DNA of 64,000 nucleotides from Gemmatimonadota bacterium. GTDB taxonomy: Bacteria > Gemmatimonadota > Gemmatimonadetes > Gemmatimonadales > Gemmatimonadaceae. The notes beneath the pieces are model-generated. The model was not told where the DNA came from, did not search any database, and worked only from the letters and a program-made list of their open reading frames with translations. This document shows, piece after piece, positions 42,292-51,223 of the stretch. Each line of letters begins with the position of its first letter. Position 1 is the stretch's first letter. Position numbers and translations under genes: made by a program. Location of the stretch: positions 1-64,000 of the forward strand of contig JACPFW010000012.1 of NCBI GenBank assembly GCA_016182795.1. Direction: 5' to 3'.

Positions 42292-43614
42292 TTACTTCTT
42301 GGTCGGCGTGAAGGTGAAGCCGACGAGGATCGACTTCTCCGACATCGCGTTCTTGACGTTCGTGCCCGGCACCGCCGTGGGGCGCATCATTGGGCCGGAG
42401 ATTTCATTCTCCAGGGCCACGTAGCCCGCGACGTTGACTTCGACGCCGGGACGCACCTTGATGCCGAGTCCGCCGGAGATGTTGTGCTGGACAACGGCGG
42501 GGGCCGGCAGGTTGAACATCGACATCTCGTCGGGAATCGGATTGCCGGAGTAGTTGTACCCGCCGCGCAGCGTCACCTTGTCGGAGGCCGCGTACTGGGC
42601 GCCGAGGGCGACAACCATGATGTCGTCCCAGCCGAAGCCCTTCACGGAGCCGTCGGCGTTGTAGCCCGACTGATCGAAGCCCTTGGTGGACGAATATGTG
42701 TAGAACTTCACGTCAGCGGCGGTCTGCAGCTTGGCGGTGGGGCTCCACGCAAGGCCCGCGGCGTAGATGGCCGGCGCATCCATGCGGAACGAGAAGGTGC
42801 GCGGTGTGTTGTAGGTGTTGATGTTCGGATTCTCGTACACCGCGGTGTACTCGAAGTCCTGGAACATCTGCGGCGACGTGTACGAGAGGCCAACGGCGAT
42901 CTTGTCGCTCATCTGATACTGCAGCCCCGCCTGCATGCCGAAGCCGAAGGCGCCGTCGGCCGCCGCCGCGCTCGAGTAGTACGCGCGGTCGTCCTGCGTC
43001 ATGAATACGCCATCCGGCCCGGCGTCGACGGCCGGCGCGGCGGTCGGCATCGGATTCACGGCGAGCGTGGCCCAGTCCACGTTCACGGCGACGCCGAGCC
43101 GCAGCTTGGGCGACGCATTCCACGCCACGGCAGGGACGATCTTCATCAGGCCGAAGTTCGAGTACACCTGTCCGAAGCCGTACGGGCGGGGCATCAGCAT
43201 CGGGTTGGTGGGGTCGGCGGCGTAGTTGACGCCGAAGCCGCCAATGCCAAGTCCGGCGAGTCCAACCACGACGCCGTTGTTGAGCTTCGTCGAGAAGCCG
43301 AAGGCGGGGATGGGTGTGAACTCGCTGGCGCTCGTGGTCGAACCCTTCATGGGACCGTAGCTCGAGGTGACGGTGCGTTCGGGCTTCATCATCTCGAAGC
43401 CCATCTCGAGATTCGTGCCGTCGAACGACGCCAGTCCGGCCGGGTTCACGAAGAACGAGCCGAGCAGGCTCGTGTTCGAGGCGACGGCGGTACCGCCGAG
43501 CGCCGAGTTCACGGCGCCGACGCCGTGAAGAAAATGCCCGTCGGTGGCGCGCGCGGCCGTCGGGAGCACGGCGACGAGTGCCAGCGCGAGGGAAAGCAAC
43601 ATACGGTAGCGCAT
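42292..43614 (-). CDS. FadL/TodX-family outer-membrane channel
   Basis: The 440-residue protein from ATG 43614 (GAGG ahead of it) has a signal peptide ending near ARA-TDGHFLHG. The N-terminal hatch sequence HFLHGVGAVNSALGGTAVA and FVNPAGLA is the family hallmark. Alternating strands follow to a C-terminal LVGFTFTPTKK. FadL proteins take up hydrophobic molecules, such as long-chain fatty acids or aromatics, through the outer membrane. It sits between two sulfur-linked operons, convergent to the first; substrate unknown. Confidence 0.87.
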   Translation of the reverse strand: MRYRMLLSLALALVAVLPTAARATDGHFLHGVGAVNSALGGTAVASNTSLLGSFFVNPAGLASFDGTNLEMGFEMMKPERTVTSSYGPMKGSTTSASEFTPIPAFGFSTKLNNGVVVGLAGLGIGGFGVNYAADPTNPMLMPRPYGFGQVYSNFGLMKIVPAVAWNASPKLRLGVAVNVDWATLAVNPMPTAAPAVDAGPDGVFMTQDDRAYYSSAAAADGAFGFGMQAGLQYQMSDKIAVGLSYTSPQMFQDFEYTAVYENPNINTYNTPRTFSFRMDAPAIYAAGLAWSPTAKLQTAADVKFYTYSSTKGFDQSGYNADGSVKGFGWDDIMVVALGAQYAASDKVTLRGGYNYSGNPIPDEMSMFNLPAPAVVQHNISGGLGIKVRPGVEVNVAGYVALENEISGPMMRPTAVPGTNVKNAMSEKSILVGFTFTPTKK

Positions 43615-43675
43615 CAGCAGATCCTCAGGTGATAAAACGGCCAGCCACGCCGCTGGCTCGAATATTCGTGGCATG

Positions 43676-44719
43676 CTACGGCGGCGCAGCGAAGCGCTGC
43701 AGCGCGGCGCGCAGGCGTGGGGAGAGCAGGGTGTCGGGGGGATACAGTTGGTCGAACGCGCTCGGCGGTCCGCCGAGGGCAGTGCTCCAGTGGCGGCGGT
43801 AGCCGGCCGCCTCGGACGGCCGCACGCGATCGAGCAGGTCGGCGCCACAGCGGACGGCGGCGAGGCTTGCCCGCCTGGCGGCTTCACGGCCCGCCCCGGC
43901 GGCCCGGCGGAACGCCGGCGTTGACTCGGCGACGCGCGACACGAGCGGGAAGCAGAGTTCGCGCACGGCGGCGTACAGTGGCCCGTCGATGTCGGCGGCG
44001 TTCAGCGGGACGCCCACGGCGATCAGGTTGTCAGAGCGATCCGCCGGGACGCCGGCGAATACGCGACCCTCGGCGCCGAGCGACGGCACGACGAGCGCCA
44101 CGCCCCGGTCGAGCCGTTGGCCCGCGAGAAAAGGCGCGAGCGCGGCGGCGAAGCGGCTGTCCCACGCGGCCTGCCAGGCGGCAAGCTGTGCCGGAGCGAG
44201 CGGTGGCGGCGCGATGCGGCGGGCGAGCGCGGCGAGCTCGGCGAGGCGTCGGCGATCGGCGGCGTCGGGAAGGGCGCGGCGGATTGCGCCGACAGCGAAT
44301 TGACTGCGCGGCGCGCGGGGCGTTGCGTTGCCCGCGGCGTCGTCCACGGCATCGGCGAGCGCCGACGACGTGGCTGAGGGGAAGTAGAGCGGGACGAAGT
44401 GCAGGATTTCGAATCGCTCGTCGGCGATGCCGCGACCCAGGCTGGAGACCGGCTCCCCCTTTGAGCGGACGAGGGGGAAGGGGCCGTGGCCGGCGAGCCG
44501 GAGCGAATCGACTGCCGCGTACCAGGCGGCGGCAGCTGGCGACGCCGAGAAGCGCCACTGGGCCTCGGCGGCCGGGGCGATGCCGGCGAGCAGCGAGGCG
44601 GTCAGGCCGGCGAGGGCGAGCGCGGCGAGCGCGCGGCGGCTCCGGCGGCAGGGCCCGTCAGGGCGTCGCGACGCGTGGTTGCGCTGGGCGGAGGAATATA
44701 TTACTATACGCGCGTACAC
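43676..44719 (-). CDS. Hypothetical secreted protein
   Basis: No family is recognised. The product has a signal peptide (RRALAALALAGLTASLLAGI, cut near AEAQ) and a long Ala/Arg-rich helical body with LHFVPLYFPSA and LDRGVALVVPSLGAEG. The start is uncertain: GTG 44719 and GTG 44773 are the options, and no ATG occurs before the signal peptide. The upstream end contains box C of the AT-rich motif and faces the arsR gene, so it is divergently arranged and may share the ArsR operator region. Confidence 0.6.
   Translation of the reverse strand: MYARIVIYSSAQRNHASRRPDGPCRRSRRALAALALAGLTASLLAGIAPAAEAQWRFSASPAAAAWYAAVDSLRLAGHGPFPLVRSKGEPVSSLGRGIADERFEILHFVPLYFPSATSSALADAVDDAAGNATPRAPRSQFAVGAIRRALPDAADRRRLAELAALARRIAPPPLAPAQLAAWQAAWDSRFAAALAPFLAGQRLDRGVALVVPSLGAEGRVFAGVPADRSDNLIAVGVPLNAADIDGPLYAAVRELCFPLVSRVAESTPAFRRAAGAGREAARRASLAAVRCGADLLDRVRPSEAAGYRRHWSTALGGPPSAFDQLYPPDTLLSPRLRAALQRFAAPP
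44694..44709. promoter_or_regulatory. AT-rich sulfur-regulon box C
   Basis: GAATATATTACTATAC shares TATATTACT with box B and lies between the divergent hypothetical gene and arsR. It could be operator or promoter for either; its overlap with the possible coding start at 44719 is unresolved. Confidence 0.45.
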
Positions 44720-44775
44720 GAATATGAAATTGCCACCGCCGGTTCGAGGGCGCAATCGCACATTTTCCCACACGT

Positions 44776-44792
44776 ACTAGTGTATTACCTTA
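44776..44792 (+). promoter_or_regulatory. AT-rich sulfur-regulon box D at arsR start
   Basis: CTAGTGTATTACCTTA directly abuts the arsR ATG at 44792 and matches TNTATTACNNTAT of box B. A repressor bound here would block its own gene, implying autoregulation and possibly a very short leader. Confidence 0.5.
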
Positions 44793-45151
44793 TGTGCATG
44801 ACATCGCGATCCCACGGCCGGAAGGGCCGAGAGCCCACCCCCGATCTGCTTGAACTCGTCGCCGGGCGCTTCCGCGCGCTGGCCGAGCCCACGCGACTTG
44901 CCATTCTTCACGCCCTCGCCGACGGCGAACGGACGGTGACGGACCTGGTGGAGACCACGGGGCTGGGGCAGGGCAACCTGTCCAAGCATCTGCAGCAGCT
45001 CCACGCCGGCGGGTTCGTGAGCCGGAGGCGCGAGGGGCTGTTCGTGTACTACGCGCTGTCGGACAAGGACGTGCTGGCGTTGTGCGAGATCATGTGCAAC
45101 CGCCTCGAGAGCGACATCGACTCGTCCAAGAAGATCGTCGCGTCGCGCTGA
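44792..45151 (+). CDS. ArsR-family repressor, candidate sulfur sensor (BigR-like)
   Basis: The protein has 119 residues from ATG 44792 (or 117 from 44798). It is a winged helix: RALAEPTRLAILHALADGER, recognition helix TTGLGQGNLSKHLQQLHAGG, and a wing (VSRRREGLFVYYALS). Cysteines are C2 and a C-terminal pair in CEIMC. BigR/SqrR-type sensors use a cysteine pair to detect polysulfide, but the spacing here differs, so the ligand may be different. Context (SoxCD, YeeE, DUF2892, OsmC box) supports a sulfur signal. A strong terminator follows. Confidence 0.85.
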   Translation: MCMTSRSHGRKGREPTPDLLELVAGRFRALAEPTRLAILHALADGERTVTDLVETTGLGQGNLSKHLQQLHAGGFVSRRREGLFVYYALSDKDVLALCEIMCNRLESDIDSSKKIVASR

Positions 45152-45173
45152 GGCCAATCGGCGGCCGTCAGGA

Positions 45174-45217
45174 GCAGGGCCCGGGGACATCACGTCCGCG
45201 GGCCCTGCGGCGTTTTT
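45174..45217 (+). terminator. Intrinsic terminator of arsR
   Basis: GCAGGGCCCG pairs with CGGGCCCTGC, an inner GGAC/GTCC extends the stem around ATCAC, and TTTTT follows. It insulates arsR from the tolC-RND operon. Confidence 0.85.
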
Positions 45218-45237
45218 GAGAGGGGGGCTTGCATTCT

Positions 45238-45262
45238 ACTGTATAACTGAATAGTTATATAG
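45238..45262. promoter_or_regulatory. AT-rich sulfur-regulon box E, upstream of tolC-RND
   Basis: TGTATAACTGAATAGTTATA is an inverted repeat (TATAACT, GAAT, AGTTATA) that also fits the TNTATWACYNWA pattern of boxes B-D. It lies about 68 bases ahead of the TolC-like start, well placed as an operator over the efflux operon promoter. Confidence 0.6.
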
Positions 45263-45328
45263 CAGAGCAGTAAAGCAGGCCGGCGACCACGCCGGCCGCC
45301 AGATCCCACTCCCGACCACCACTCCGAC

Positions 45329-46681
45329 ATGACTCGACGGTTGCTTCTTGCGGCCGCTCTCACTGGCGCTGTGCCCGCCGCCGCCCAAACCGGCACTGGC
45401 GTGCCGCCGCTGACCCTCGCCGAGGCGCTCAGCCGCGCCGACCGCGCGGCGTACGCCAACCGCGGGGCGCGCGCCGCCGCCGATGCCCAGCGCGCCACGG
45501 CCCAGGGCGCGCTGCGCGGCGTCCTCCCCGCCTTCGGGGCCGATGCCTCGCTGCTGCGCACCACCGATCCCATCAACGCCTTCGGCTTCTCGCTCAAGCA
45601 GCGCGGCGTCTCGATGGCCAGCTTCAATCCGGCCACGCTCAACGACCCGTCCGCGATCTCCAACTATGCGGCCGGCCTCACCGTGCAGCAGCCGCTGCTG
45701 AACGGCGATGCCTGGGCGGGGCTCCGCGCCGCCCGCGCCGCCGCCGCCGCGACCGACGCGCAGGCTACGTGGGCGCGGGTGACCACGCGCGCCAACGTCG
45801 TGCAGGCCTTCTACGGCGCCGTCGTGGCGCGCGAAATGGCCACCACGATGGAGTCCGCCGAGCGCGCCGCGCGCGAACACGTGCGCGCCGCCGAATTGGC
45901 CGCCGGCAACGGCCTCGTCACCAAGTCCGACGCCCTGCTGGCGAAGGTTCGCGCCGGCGAGATCGAGGCCCAGCGCATCGAGGCCCAGTCGCGCGCCACG
46001 TTGGCCCGCGCGCAGCTCGCGGTGCTGCTCGGCAGCCCGCAGGACACGGCCTTCTCGCTTCCCGACACGCTCCCCGTGGCCGTCGCGCCGGCGCCGGCGA
46101 GGGAGGACATCACGGCGCGCGCCGACGTGCAGGCCGCCGGCCTCGCCCGCGACGCCGCCCGGTTTGACCGCACGCGCGCCACGCTCTCCATGGTGCCGCG
46201 CCTGAACAGCTTTGCGCGCTACGAGTGGAACTCGCCCAGCCGCGTGGCCGCTGGCAAGCCGATGTGGACGGTTGGCGCGATGCTGAGTTGGTCGCCGTTT
46301 GGCGGCGGGGCCGAACTCGCCGACCGGCAGGGCGCTACCGCGCGCCTGCGCGGCGCGGAGGTGCAGGCCGAAGGGGCCCGTGCCGCGGCCGCGCTGGAGC
46401 GGCAGGATGCCGATGCCTCGTGGCGCGTCGCCTCGGCGCGCGCCGCCATTGCCGACACCGCGGTGCGGCAGTCGGACGAAGCGCTGCGCATCGTCCGCCG
46501 CAAATACGAAGGCGGCATTTCCGCCATCAATGAACTGCTCGATGCCGCCGCCGCGAATACGCAGGCGCGGTTGATGCGCTCCGATGCGCGTTATCGCCTG
46601 ATTGCCGCCGCCGCCGCGCGGCTGAAGGCGTGGGGCGGCGATCCGGCCGACCTCGCCTCCCTCGACACTACGACCCGCTGA
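45329..46681 (+). CDS. TolC-family outer-membrane efflux channel
   Basis: The 450-residue protein has a signal peptide (MTRRLLLAAALTGAVPAAAQ) and the two-fold repeated coiled-coil pattern of TolC/OEP proteins: LTLAEALSRADRAAYANRGA, long Ala/Arg/Glu-rich helices, the strand GLTVQQPLLNGDAWAGLRAA, and VGAMLSWSPFGGG. It forms the outer-membrane exit duct for the RND pump encoded immediately downstream (10 bp gap to the adaptor). It is likely controlled by box E. Confidence 0.87.
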   Translation: MTRRLLLAAALTGAVPAAAQTGTGVPPLTLAEALSRADRAAYANRGARAAADAQRATAQGALRGVLPAFGADASLLRTTDPINAFGFSLKQRGVSMASFNPATLNDPSAISNYAAGLTVQQPLLNGDAWAGLRAARAAAAATDAQATWARVTTRANVVQAFYGAVVAREMATTMESAERAAREHVRAAELAAGNGLVTKSDALLAKVRAGEIEAQRIEAQSRATLARAQLAVLLGSPQDTAFSLPDTLPVAVAPAPAREDITARADVQAAGLARDAARFDRTRATLSMVPRLNSFARYEWNSPSRVAAGKPMWTVGAMLSWSPFGGGAELADRQGATARLRGAEVQAEGARAAAALERQDADASWRVASARAAIADTAVRQSDEALRIVRRKYEGGISAINELLDAAAANTQARLMRSDARYRLIAAAAARLKAWGGDPADLASLDTTTR

Positions 46682-46691
46682 GACGACTCCC

Positions 46692-47720
46692 ATGCACACC
46701 TTGAACATGATTCGGGCTGGCGTCGTGCCGGCCATTCTCCTCGCTGCGGTCGCCTGCGGCGACAGTGACAAGCCCGCCGCCGCTCCCGCCGCCAACGCAA
46801 CCGGACCGACCATCGCGGTCGTTGATACAATGCTCCCCGCCGTGTTCGAAGCATCCGGCCCGGCGCTGCCGGTGGCCGATGCCACGCTGAGCACCAAGCT
46901 GATGGGCGCCGTGACGGCCGTGCTGGTGCAGGAAGGCGCGCGCGTGGCCGCCGGCACGCCGCTGGTGAAGCTCGACGCCGCTGACCTCGACGCCAAGTCG
47001 CAGCAGGCCACCGCGGGGATCGCGGCGGCCGAGGCGGCGCACCGCGAAGCCTCGGCGCAGGCGGCGCGCATTCGCGCGCTCTACGCCGACAGCGCGGCCC
47101 CCAAGGCGCAGCTCGACGCCGTCGAGGCCGGACTCGCCCGTGCCACCGCTGGCCTGGCTGCGGCCCGCGCCGGTGCCACCGAACTGAACGCGGTGCGCGC
47201 CTACGGCGTGCTGCGCGCGCCGTTCGCCGGCACCGTGACGCATCGGTTTGTAGATGTCGGCGATTTCGCCGCGCCGGGCGCGCCGCTGGTGACGGTGCAG
47301 GATGCCTCGCGCCTGCGCATCACCGCCGCGCTTCCCGCGGCGATGGCGCGGCGCGTGAGGGCCGGCATGCACATTGACGCGACCATTGAGGGCGCGCCGG
47401 TGAAGGCGGTGGTCGAGGGCGTCGTGCCGTCGGCCGCCACGATGTACACGGTCAATGCGATCGTCGCCAACGCCAACGGCGCGCTTCCGGCTGGCGGCGC
47501 GGCGACCCTGTCGGTGCCGTCGGGCAGCACCGAGCGCGCGCTGCTCGTGCCGCAGACCGCCGTCGTGCGCGAAGGCGACCTGACCGGCGTGCGCGTGGTG
47601 CGCGATGGCCGCGCTGAACTGCGCTGGGTGCGCCTCGGCGACGCGCGCGGTGACCGTGTGATCGTGCGCACCGGACTTCAGGCGGGCGAGCGCGTGGCGC
47701 TCGCCGGCGGGGAGCGCTGA
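46692..47720 (+). CDS. RND efflux periplasmic adaptor (membrane fusion protein)
   Basis: The 342-residue protein looks like a lipoprotein (AILLAAVACGDSD). It has the split lipoyl segments flanking a coiled-coil hairpin (KLMGAVTAVLVQEGARVAAG, then LVKLDAADLDAKSQQATAGI, and AFAGTVTHRFVDVGDFAAPG with an upstream RAP) and beta-barrel strands near the end (GVRVVRDGRAELRWVRLGDA). It links the TolC-type channel with the RND permease. It begins 10 bases after tolC and ends two bases before the permease start. Confidence 0.9.
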   Translation: MHTLNMIRAGVVPAILLAAVACGDSDKPAAAPAANATGPTIAVVDTMLPAVFEASGPALPVADATLSTKLMGAVTAVLVQEGARVAAGTPLVKLDAADLDAKSQQATAGIAAAEAAHREASAQAARIRALYADSAAPKAQLDAVEAGLARATAGLAAARAGATELNAVRAYGVLRAPFAGTVTHRFVDVGDFAAPGAPLVTVQDASRLRITAALPAAMARRVRAGMHIDATIEGAPVKAVVEGVVPSAATMYTVNAIVANANGALPAGGAATLSVPSGSTERALLVPQTAVVREGDLTGVRVVRDGRAELRWVRLGDARGDRVIVRTGLQAGERVALAGGER

Positions 47721-47722
47721 CC

Positions 47723-50700
47723 GTGGGTATCGCCGGACGCGTGGCCCGTGCCTTCCTCACGTCGAAGCTGACACCGCTCGTCACCGTGGCCTCGTTGGCC
47801 GTGGGGGCGATCGGCCTGCTCGCCACGCCGCGAGAGGAAGAGCCGCAGATCTCGGTGCCGATGATCGACGTCATCGTCGCCATGCCGGGCGCAGGCCCGA
47901 CGGAAGTGGAGAACCATGTGGCGCGCCCGCTCGAGCGCCGCATGTGGGAGTTGCCGGGCGTGGATCACGTGTATGCGATGAGCGGCGACGGCTACGCCGT
48001 GGTCACCGTGCGTTTCAAGGTGGGCGAGGATCAGGAGCGCTCGGTCGTGCGTGTGCACTCCAAGCTGCAGTCGGACATGGACCTGATCCCGTCGGGCGTC
48101 CTGCCGCCGCTGGTAAAGCCGCACGCCATTGACGATGTGCCGATTCTGGCGCTGACGCTGCACGGCGCCGGCGCCAACATCAATGCGCTGCGCCAGGTGG
48201 CGCTGCACCTCGAGGACGAGATCCGCACGGTCACCGACGTCTCCGCGACGTCGGTGATCGGCGGTCAGCCGCGCGAGATCAGCGTGACGATGGACGCCGC
48301 GCGGCTCGCGGCGGCCGGTGTCACGCCGGGCGAAGTGGCGATGTCGCTGCAGGCCGCCAATGCGCGCCTGCAGGCCGGTGAGTATGCCACCGGCGATGCC
48401 GTGGTGCGCGTGAGCGTGGGGGCGGGCCTTGCGTCAGCGGCCGATGTGGGGCGCGTGGTCGTCAGCACACGCAGCGGCGCGCCGGTGTATGTCGCGTCGG
48501 TCGCGACCGTCACCGAAGGGTTCGGCGAGCCCACCAACTACGTGGCCCACGTGGCGCCCGGCAAGGGCGCCGAGGCGGCGGTCACGATCCAGGTGGCCAA
48601 GCGGCACGGCGCCAACGCCACGAAGGTGGCCGAGGAGGCGCTGCACCGCGTGGAGGCGGCGCGTGAACGCTTGCTCCCCGCCGGTGTCACCTACGAAGTG
48701 ACGCGCAACTACGGCGAGACGGCCGCGGAAAAGGCCGGCGAACTCATTCTGCACCTGATCATCGCCACCGTGTCGGTGACCCTGCTCATCGGGATCTTCC
48801 TCGGCTGGCGCGAAGCGCTCGTCGTGCTGGTCGCCGTGCCGGTGACGCTGGCCCTGACGCTCTTTGCCTACTACGCGCTGGGCTACACGCTCAATCGGAT
48901 TACGCTATTCGCGCTGATCTTCTCCATCGGCATTCTGGTGGATGACGCGATCGTGGTCGTGGAGAACATTTATCGCCACCTGCAGATGGGACGCGTTGGC
49001 GCGGAGGATGCCGCGGTTGAGGGCGTGGATGAAGTGGGCAACCCGACCATTCTTGCCACGTTCACGGTCATTGCGGCGATTCTGCCAATGGCGTTTGTCT
49101 CGGGGTTGATGGGACCGTACATGCGCCCCATTCCGGTGGGTGCGTCGGTGGCGATGCTTGCGTCGCTTGGCGTCGCGTTCATCGTCACGCCGTGGCTGGC
49201 GCTCAAGCTGCTGCGCGGGCACGTGAAGCCGCTGGCCGCGCCGGTTGCGGGGCGTGAGCACGAGCCCGAGGAGCACTCCAAGGCCGCCGTGCTGTACGCG
49301 CGCATCATGGAGCCGCTGATGAACAGCCGCACGCACCGCCGGCGCTTCTACGCGGCCATCGGCGTGCTGCTGGTCGCCTCGATGGCGCTGGTGGGCGTGA
49401 AGCTCGTGGAAGTGAAGATGCTTCCCTTCGACAACAAGTCGGAGTTCCAGGTGGTGCTCGACTTCCCCGAGGGGACGGCGCTGGAGACGTCGCAGGCGGC
49501 GGCGCGGCAGATCGCCGAGTACCTGCGCACGGTGCCAGAGGTGACGACGACCCAGGTGTACGCGGGGACGGCCGCGCCGTTCAACTTCAACGGCCTGGTG
49601 CGCCACTATTTCATGCGGCGCGGCGCCAACGTGGCCGACCTGCAGGTGAACCTGAAGCCCAAGGGCGATCGGTCGCGGCAGAGTCACGACATCGCGGTCG
49701 CGGTTCGTCCGGCCATCGACTCGATCGCCCGCATGTACGGGGCGAGCGCGAAGGTCGCCGAGATTCCGCCGGGGCCGCCGGTGATGTCGACGCTCGTAGC
49801 CGAGATCTATGGGCCCACCGACTCGCTGCGCATCGCCGCGGCGGAGCAGGTGAAGCGCATCATGGAAAGCACGCCTGGCGTGGTGGACGTGGATTGGAGC
49901 ATCGATGCGCCGGGAGCGCAGCGCCGGTTCCGCGTGGACCGCGTGCGCGCCGCGCAGGACGGGGCCAACGTCGAGCAGATCGCGCGTACGCTGGCGCTGG
50001 CACTCGGCGGGATGCCTGTCACCGGCGCCGAGTCGGAACAGGCGCGCGAAGGTGTGGCGGTGACGCCGCGGCTCGCCGCCCGCGACCGGTCGTCGGAGTC
50101 GGCGCTGCTGGCGATGCCGGTGGCGACGCAGTTTGGGCCGCGCCCACTGGCGCGGTACGTGTCGGTGGACTCGCAGACAATTGAAAGCACGCGGATGCGG
50201 CGCAACCTTCGCCCCGTGGTCTACGTCACCGGCGACGTCGCCGGCAGCATCGAAGCGCCGGTCTATGCGATCCTCGCGATGAACGGGCGTATTGACTCGC
50301 TGCGCGTGCAGGGCGCGCAGATCCATCGCTACAACGCCACCCAGCCTGACCGGCTCGACGAAGTGGCGCTCAAGTGGGACGGCGAGTGGCAGGTGACGAT
50401 CGAGGTCTTCCGTGACCTCGGCCTCGCCTTCGCCATCGTGCTGCTGCTCATCTACGTGCTGGTGGTGGGTTGGTTCCAGTCGTTCACCATTCCGCTGGTC
50501 ATCATGGCGCCCATTCCGCTGACGCTCATTGGCATCCTGCCCGGGCACGCGCTGACCGGGGCGTTCTTCACCGCGACATCGATGATCGGCATGATCGCGT
50601 TGGCCGGCATCATCGTGCGCAACTCGATTCTGCTGGTCGACTTCATTCAGCTCGCGCAGGACCGCGGCCGTTCGCTGCGCGACGCCGTGCTCGAGGCGGG

Positions 50701-50896
50701 GGCGGTGCGGTTCCGGCCGATCGCGCTGACGGCGGCGGCTGTCGTCGTCGGCGGCATCGTGATGGTGCTCGATCCGATCTTCCAGGGCCTGGCGGTCGCG
50801 CTGATCAGCGGCGCGATTGTCGCCACCCTGCTCACCATGGTGGTCGTGCCGCTGCTCTACTGGGAGCTGCAGCGCACGGCGGAGGAGAAGAACTGA
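47723..50896 (+). CDS. RND family efflux permease
   Basis: This 1,057-residue protein has the full RND architecture: helix 1, a large periplasmic loop (MPGAGPTEVENHVARPLERRM...), helices 2-6 with the proton-relay aspartates in GILVDDAIVVVENIYRHL, then a second duplicated half ending LTMVVVPLLYWELQ. The DD relay is typical of the HAE (drug/organic) class rather than metal HME pumps, which use a different helix-4 motif. It begins at GTG 47723. Operon with tolC, adaptor, a PII-like gene and DUF2892 under box E suggests export of a toxic sulfur-related or linked compound; substrate unknown. Confidence 0.92.
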   Translation: MGIAGRVARAFLTSKLTPLVTVASLAVGAIGLLATPREEEPQISVPMIDVIVAMPGAGPTEVENHVARPLERRMWELPGVDHVYAMSGDGYAVVTVRFKVGEDQERSVVRVHSKLQSDMDLIPSGVLPPLVKPHAIDDVPILALTLHGAGANINALRQVALHLEDEIRTVTDVSATSVIGGQPREISVTMDAARLAAAGVTPGEVAMSLQAANARLQAGEYATGDAVVRVSVGAGLASAADVGRVVVSTRSGAPVYVASVATVTEGFGEPTNYVAHVAPGKGAEAAVTIQVAKRHGANATKVAEEALHRVEAARERLLPAGVTYEVTRNYGETAAEKAGELILHLIIATVSVTLLIGIFLGWREALVVLVAVPVTLALTLFAYYALGYTLNRITLFALIFSIGILVDDAIVVVENIYRHLQMGRVGAEDAAVEGVDEVGNPTILATFTVIAAILPMAFVSGLMGPYMRPIPVGASVAMLASLGVAFIVTPWLALKLLRGHVKPLAAPVAGREHEPEEHSKAAVLYARIMEPLMNSRTHRRRFYAAIGVLLVASMALVGVKLVEVKMLPFDNKSEFQVVLDFPEGTALETSQAAARQIAEYLRTVPEVTTTQVYAGTAAPFNFNGLVRHYFMRRGANVADLQVNLKPKGDRSRQSHDIAVAVRPAIDSIARMYGASAKVAEIPPGPPVMSTLVAEIYGPTDSLRIAAAEQVKRIMESTPGVVDVDWSIDAPGAQRRFRVDRVRAAQDGANVEQIARTLALALGGMPVTGAESEQAREGVAVTPRLAARDRSSESALLAMPVATQFGPRPLARYVSVDSQTIESTRMRRNLRPVVYVTGDVAGSIEAPVYAILAMNGRIDSLRVQGAQIHRYNATQPDRLDEVALKWDGEWQVTIEVFRDLGLAFAIVLLLIYVLVVGWFQSFTIPLVIMAPIPLTLIGILPGHALTGAFFTATSMIGMIALAGIIVRNSILLVDFIQLAQDRGRSLRDAVLEAGAVRFRPIALTAAAVVVGGIVMVLDPIFQGLAVALISGAIVATLLTMVVVPLLYWELQRTAEEKN

Positions 50897-51186
50897 TGAA
50901 GATGTTCTGGATCATCTACGCCGGCCCGCGCCCCGCGCGCGTGACCGACGCGCTCCTCGCGCACGGCGCGGCGGGGTACACGGAGTTCCCGAAAGCGCAC
51001 GGCACCGGCACACACGGCCGCGTGCAAGGCACGCGCGCCTGGCCGGGCGAAGAGACGGTCATCACCTCGGTGGTCGCCGCCGAGGCGTCAGCCGGCGTGG
51101 CTGACGGTCTCGTCGCCTTACAGAACGAGCTCGCGGCCGGCGAGCGACTGCACTTCGCCGTGCTCCCCGTAGAAACCTTCCGCTAG
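50896..51186 (+). CDS. PII/CutA-like or DUF3240-type small protein
   Basis: The 96-residue product starts at ATG 50896, which overlaps the RND stop (TGATG). The pattern MKMFWIIYAGPRPARVTDALLAHGAAGYTEFP and TVITSVVAAEASAGVADGL is a small ferredoxin-like PII/CutA fold, as in proteins encoded next to RND pumps (DUF3240). In other cases such proteins bind a nucleotide or metal and may gate the pump; here that is inference from coupling. Confidence 0.65.
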   Translation: MKMFWIIYAGPRPARVTDALLAHGAAGYTEFPKAHGTGTHGRVQGTRAWPGEETVITSVVAAEASAGVADGLVALQNELAAGERLHFAVLPVETFR

Positions 51187-51223
51187 AAGTTCTCGGCCCC
51201 CCTCACTCCCCACTCGCCCCACC

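Noticed and set aside
48905-50548. 547-residue minus-strand frame opposite the RND permease
   Set aside because: It is rich in Arg, His and Gln and lacks any domain, while the plus strand encodes a complete RND pump over the same bases.
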